From Novipirellula artificiosorum (lineage in GTDB: Bacteria > Planctomycetota > Planctomycetia > Pirellulales > Pirellulaceae), in NCBI RefSeq assembly GCF_007860135.1, contig NZ_SJPV01000009.1:271896-335895 (forward strand): a stretch of 64,000 nt of DNA, written 5' to 3'. The position numbers and the translations under genes are program-made. The notes under the pieces are model-generated. The model made no database searches. It saw nothing but the letters and a program-made list of their open reading frames with translations, and was not told the origin of the DNA. Below, piece by piece: positions 61,417-64,000 of this stretch (positions within the stretch are counted from its first letter, which is position 1; each line of letters opens with the position of its first letter).

Positions 61417-62043
61417 ATGAACCGTCCGATGCCAGGCGAAGACGAGATCTTCCGAATTGCCCGCGCCATTGCCGATCCCGATGCTCGAGCTGAGTATCTA
61501 AAATCCTCGTGCGGCGACGACACTCCATTGCACGAACGAGTGCAGGCAATGCTGAAGATCGAGCTTGAGAACGATAGTTTTCTGGAGGGACTTCCCCCGG
61601 GGTTGACCGCAACCTCAGCGCTGCCGCTCAGCGAGGAGTCAGGAGACACGATCGGTCACTATAAGCTACTGCAAAAGATCGGATCGGGTACGAACAAGCG
61701 GAAATGGTTACCGGGCGATCACGCGATTTCGACGACGTTGGAATCCATTGAACAGGGTGCGAAAATCAAAAGTTCCGCGATCAGCGGGTGGGACGCCAAA
61801 CGAAACCAGTTAGTGGAGCGATGGTATTCGTCCGACGGATTGTCGTCCACGATACGCTACCCACTTGACCAAATCAAAGCGAAGACTTGGAAAGGAAATT
61901 TTACCGTGACTTTCGGTGATGGAACGGAGTTTGACGGCGATTGTTTGCTTGAAAAAAACGACGACGGTTTCATCTGGACCGCGAAGTTCATGAAAGACGG
62001 CAAGGAACAAGTACGAAAGAGTATTGCCCGCCGAATCAGATAG
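61417..62043 (+). CDS. Fusion of a Ser/Thr kinase N-terminus to a DUF1579-like C-terminus
   Basis: A 208-residue frame of mixed origin. Residues 1-90 (EDEIFRIARAIADPDARAEY, YLKSSCGDD, GHYKLLQKIGSGT) match the leader and the very first strand of planctomycete Ser/Thr kinases such as that at 4530. At the glycine loop the chain jumps to NKRKWLPGDHAISTTLESIE, GAKIKSSAISGWDAKRNQLV, ERWYSSDGLSSTIRYPLD and KSIARRIR, the end of a small secreted beta-barrel protein of unknown role that tests sample-type residues W-D-(A/S)-K. No kinase catalytic residue remains. AGGAG stands before the ATG, so a protein may be made. I infer an in-frame deletion that removed the kinase body and the head of a second gene. 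Confidence 0.65.
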   Translation: MNRPMPGEDEIFRIARAIADPDARAEYLKSSCGDDTPLHERVQAMLKIELENDSFLEGLPPGLTATSALPLSEESGDTIGHYKLLQKIGSGTNKRKWLPGDHAISTTLESIEQGAKIKSSAISGWDAKRNQLVERWYSSDGLSSTIRYPLDQIKAKTWKGNFTVTFGDGTEFDGDCLLEKNDDGFIWTAKFMKDGKEQVRKSIARRIR

Positions 62044-62046
62044 CCT

Positions 62047-62066
62047 GCGGCTTCGCCGCCTGTTTT
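62047..62066 (+). terminator. Intrinsic terminator candidate
   Basis: GCGGC-TTC-GCCGC (62047-62059) forms a tight hairpin four bases after the stop of the fusion gene and is followed by CTGTTTT. This is a reasonable Rho-independent terminator, though the T-run is only four long. Confidence 0.5.
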
Positions 62067-62193
62067 AGGTCAATCGATTTTCAACATCCGATTTGGCTTG
62101 GACGGCTCCCTTTGCTGCAAGGAGCGAATTGACGGTTTGCTCAATACGACCAGTCGCAAGTCGGCTGGTGGTCGCTTTTGGCACATCCTGATT

Positions 62194-63825
62194 TCATTCA
62201 AACATCTCGCTGGCTTCCGCTTGGATCACTTTGGCAACGGCGCAGCATATCCAGTGATCGGGCATCCAGTCGTGAAGTGGCTCGCCGTAAAAGTCACTCA
62301 GCTTTTCATTGACGATTTTCGAGCCTTCACCGAACGCCCTGTTCGCCTCGTCCATCCGATTCACTTTTTTTGCGGCCATCGAACGGAATAGGAAGACCAT
62401 CGCTTCCTGAAGGGGATCACCACCTTCGAATCCTGCGTCGATGCATTCTTCGTATTTGCCCGATCGATACAACGCCATCATCTTTGCAAGTTTCATTTTG
62501 TTGTTATCGGATTTCTCAAGTGCCTCGGTAGCGAGCTCGTTGATCAACTCAACCTCGATTCCAGCATCCTCCGCAAGGCAACATAAGGTAACCAGTCTCG
62601 TCTGCGACCACATTTCGAGATCTCGGGTCTCTTTCCATGTCTGCTTACAGGTCTCCTTGAACGCATCCGCGTCGCCATGGATCAGTTGCGCAGCCCCCAG
62701 ACCCCAAGAATCATACTGGCCCCCGGGATGGTCGGCCAAGTAACGTTTCATTTGCTCGGCAACTCGATCCCATTTACCTTCCGCGGCTAATTTGCGGGCG
62801 ACGTGTGTTTTGGGGCCGAGCAGTTTTTCGAGCTGTTCACCAAGTTCAGAGCCTCGCGCTCGCAACGAGACGACTTTGCCTGCTTGGTCGACAAGAAACA
62901 CCGTGGGTATCGCGTGGATACCATATTTAACTGCCATCGGATGCTTCCATCCGACATCATCTTGAAAGAGATTCACCCAGGGAATCTCTTGTTTCTCAAT
63001 GTATCCCTGAAGCGCCTCCTTCTTTGAATCGAGACTGATCCCAACAACCTCAAAACCCAAGTCATGGTACAGCTCGTAGTGTTTACGAACGTTGGGTGTT
63101 TCCGCGATGCAGGGACCACACCAGGTCGCCCAAAAGTCGACGAGGACCACTTTGCCGCGATACGATGCCCAATCAAATTCGGTACCATCGTGCAGGGTTC
63201 CTTCCAGTTCCAGCTCGTTGCCCAGCAATTCCAATCGGCGTACGGTTCCCTCGAACGCTTCGGCATACTGCTTTGCTAAAGGATCGTCCGCATTCTTTAG
63301 TAGGTCAGCAAACGCTCGGTTCGCTTCCAAAGAGAGTTCGTTCTCGGCATAACGATTCAGATAGCTGATCAACCTATTGACGTTCGTGAGATCGCTACGC
63401 TCAATCCCTCGATCCGAAGCGATCATCAGTTGCCGTTTTACGAGCTTGAAGGTGTGACGTTGCTGCTCGGGATTCGCGTTGCTGAGTCCACGAATCCGCG
63501 CGGCCAAGCACACATTTGCGATGGTAGTAAATTGCTCGTCCGTCAACTTGTCAGCTTCTGCTAGAAGCTGATTGGCCGCCTTCTCTCGAGCCGCCATAAT
63601 CGTGCTCATGGCCAACTGGTAGTCGCCGGTGATCTGCTCCTGCAACCGGTTCATCTCCTCGAAGTACTCCAACACGTCAGCGATCTCTCCTTCGGGATCG
63701 TCGATCTGACCGATATCAAACATTGACTCCCGCTTTGTCTTGGTTTCGTCGCTCACACCTTGAGCCAAGACCGGCAGACACGCCAGTGAAATCAGAATTC
63801 CAGCAAACACTCGTTCAGCGATCAT
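62194..63825 (-). CDS. Exported TlpA/ResA-type thioredoxin-like protein
   Basis: A 543-residue protein. A signal peptide (MIAERVFAGILISLACLPVL, cleavage near AQG) precedes an acidic helical domain (about 25-205: KTKRESMFDIGQ, NPEQQRHTFKLVKRQLMIAS). The TlpA-like thioredoxin domain (about 210-345) shows YRGKVVLVDFWATWCGPCIA with the redox pair WCGPC near 236, then FEVVGISLDSKKEALQGYIE and IHAIPTVFLVDQAGKVV with the cis-Pro. A TPR-like C-terminal domain (about 360-543) ends the chain. Such proteins reduce disulfides in the periplasm, for example in cytochrome c maturation, though large planctomycete members have no tested partner. GGAGG lies seven bases before the ATG. The gene is intact. Confidence 0.87.
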   Translation of the reverse strand: MIAERVFAGILISLACLPVLAQGVSDETKTKRESMFDIGQIDDPEGEIADVLEYFEEMNRLQEQITGDYQLAMSTIMAAREKAANQLLAEADKLTDEQFTTIANVCLAARIRGLSNANPEQQRHTFKLVKRQLMIASDRGIERSDLTNVNRLISYLNRYAENELSLEANRAFADLLKNADDPLAKQYAEAFEGTVRRLELLGNELELEGTLHDGTEFDWASYRGKVVLVDFWATWCGPCIAETPNVRKHYELYHDLGFEVVGISLDSKKEALQGYIEKQEIPWVNLFQDDVGWKHPMAVKYGIHAIPTVFLVDQAGKVVSLRARGSELGEQLEKLLGPKTHVARKLAAEGKWDRVAEQMKRYLADHPGGQYDSWGLGAAQLIHGDADAFKETCKQTWKETRDLEMWSQTRLVTLCCLAEDAGIEVELINELATEALEKSDNNKMKLAKMMALYRSGKYEECIDAGFEGGDPLQEAMVFLFRSMAAKKVNRMDEANRAFGEGSKIVNEKLSDFYGEPLHDWMPDHWICCAVAKVIQAEASEMFE

Positions 63826-63879
63826 GGTAACCTCCAGTTAAATTGACAGCGCGAAGTAGACCTATTTCCTATTGCCTCG

Positions 63880-64000
63880 TTAACAAAATTGGTGGGCCAA
63901 GTCATGCTCCGGAAGTTTCCCGAGTTCATGGTATAGCACAGTTTCATAGACTTCGTCGGTTTTGAAGCCGTACGATTTTCTCAATGCCACTTTTGCTTTC
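63880..64000 (-). pseudogene. C-terminus of a transposase-like gene, cut by the window edge
   Basis: The minus-strand frame reads RKSYGFKTDEVYETVLYHEL then GKLPEHDLAHQFC before a TAA at 63880-63882. The phrase (R/K)-x-(S/A)YGFRT-x(5-7)-(A/V)LYH-x-LG-x-LPEP-x-x-(T)H-(R/Q)-FC is one I associate with the end of planctomycete transposases, but I cannot name the IS family. The gene runs off the right edge, so whether it is complete cannot be seen. Confidence 0.4.

Noticed and set aside
1..64000. tRNA or rRNA genes
   Set aside because: I saw no tRNA-like cloverleaf with a TTCGA-type arm and CCA-proximal stem, and no rRNA signature, by eye; a covariance search would be decisive.

Overview
The window looks like chromosomal DNA from a planctomycete of the Pirellula/Rhodopirellula group. 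I infer this from gene content alone: an ECF sigma factor followed by a Ser/Thr kinase with a TPR tail, a giant secreted protein with a LEPR-XLL-type N-terminus, PQQ-type beta-propellers, several formylglycine sulfatases, DUF1553/DUF1501 genes, ASPIC/UnbV and carboxypeptidase-regulatory-like proteins. I saw no rRNA, tRNA or CRISPR array.

Layout. 0.5-2 kb: a Wzz-like chain-length protein. 2.3-3.5 kb: a decayed tyrosine recombinase and a small membrane protein. 3.9-7.7 kb: ECF sigma factor plus Ser/Thr kinase. 8.1-11 kb: a HAF-repeat secreted protein and a TIGR03032-type protein. 11.2-21.5 kb: one 3453-residue secreted protein (GEVED, FG-GAP, cadherin-like, RTX, HYR, PKD and, at the C-terminus, a matrixin-like metalloprotease motif). 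22-24.4 kb: gene fragments around one intact 2OG-Fe(II) oxygenase. 24.4-27.1 kb: an apparent operon of FAS1 protein, ECF sigma factor and RskA-like anti-sigma factor. 27.5-32.5 kb: a Tat-exported toroid-repeat protein, then heavily deleted genes. 32.5-36.2 kb: propionyl-CoA carboxylase. 36.8-41.8 kb: a PQQ propeller with an embedded methyltransferase-like section and a putative lipoprotein. 42-56.5 kb: carboxypeptidase-like, sigma/anti-sigma fusion, three sulfatases, DUF1553/DUF1501, MOSC protein and more fragments. 57-59.2 kb: a nitric-oxide/nitrosative stress group (Ric, YwiC-like, a norB stub, an Rrf2/NsrR-like regulator). 59.5-64 kb: an acyltransferase, a kinase-derived chimera, a TlpA-type thioredoxin and a transposase-like end.

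Two things stand out. First, the FAS1/sigma/anti-sigma group has the same parts as the mycobacterial SigK-RskA-MPT70/83 system. Second, from 22 to 62 kb many genes are truncated or internally deleted and joined directly to pieces of other genes with no intervening insertion sequence: phosphoesterase/PQQ, GH2/IS630, Gfo-Idh/carboxypeptidase-like, sigma/anti-sigma, DUF1553, DUF1501/cytochrome c/UnbV, sialate esterase, norB, kinase/DUF. Either the genome carries many real deletion scars, or the sequence itself has been collapsed during assembly; the sequence alone cannot decide.

Functionally the intact genes point to a heterotroph that binds and degrades (sulfated) polysaccharides outside the cytoplasm, oxidises propionyl-CoA, and regulates through ECF sigma factors and Ser/Thr kinases.
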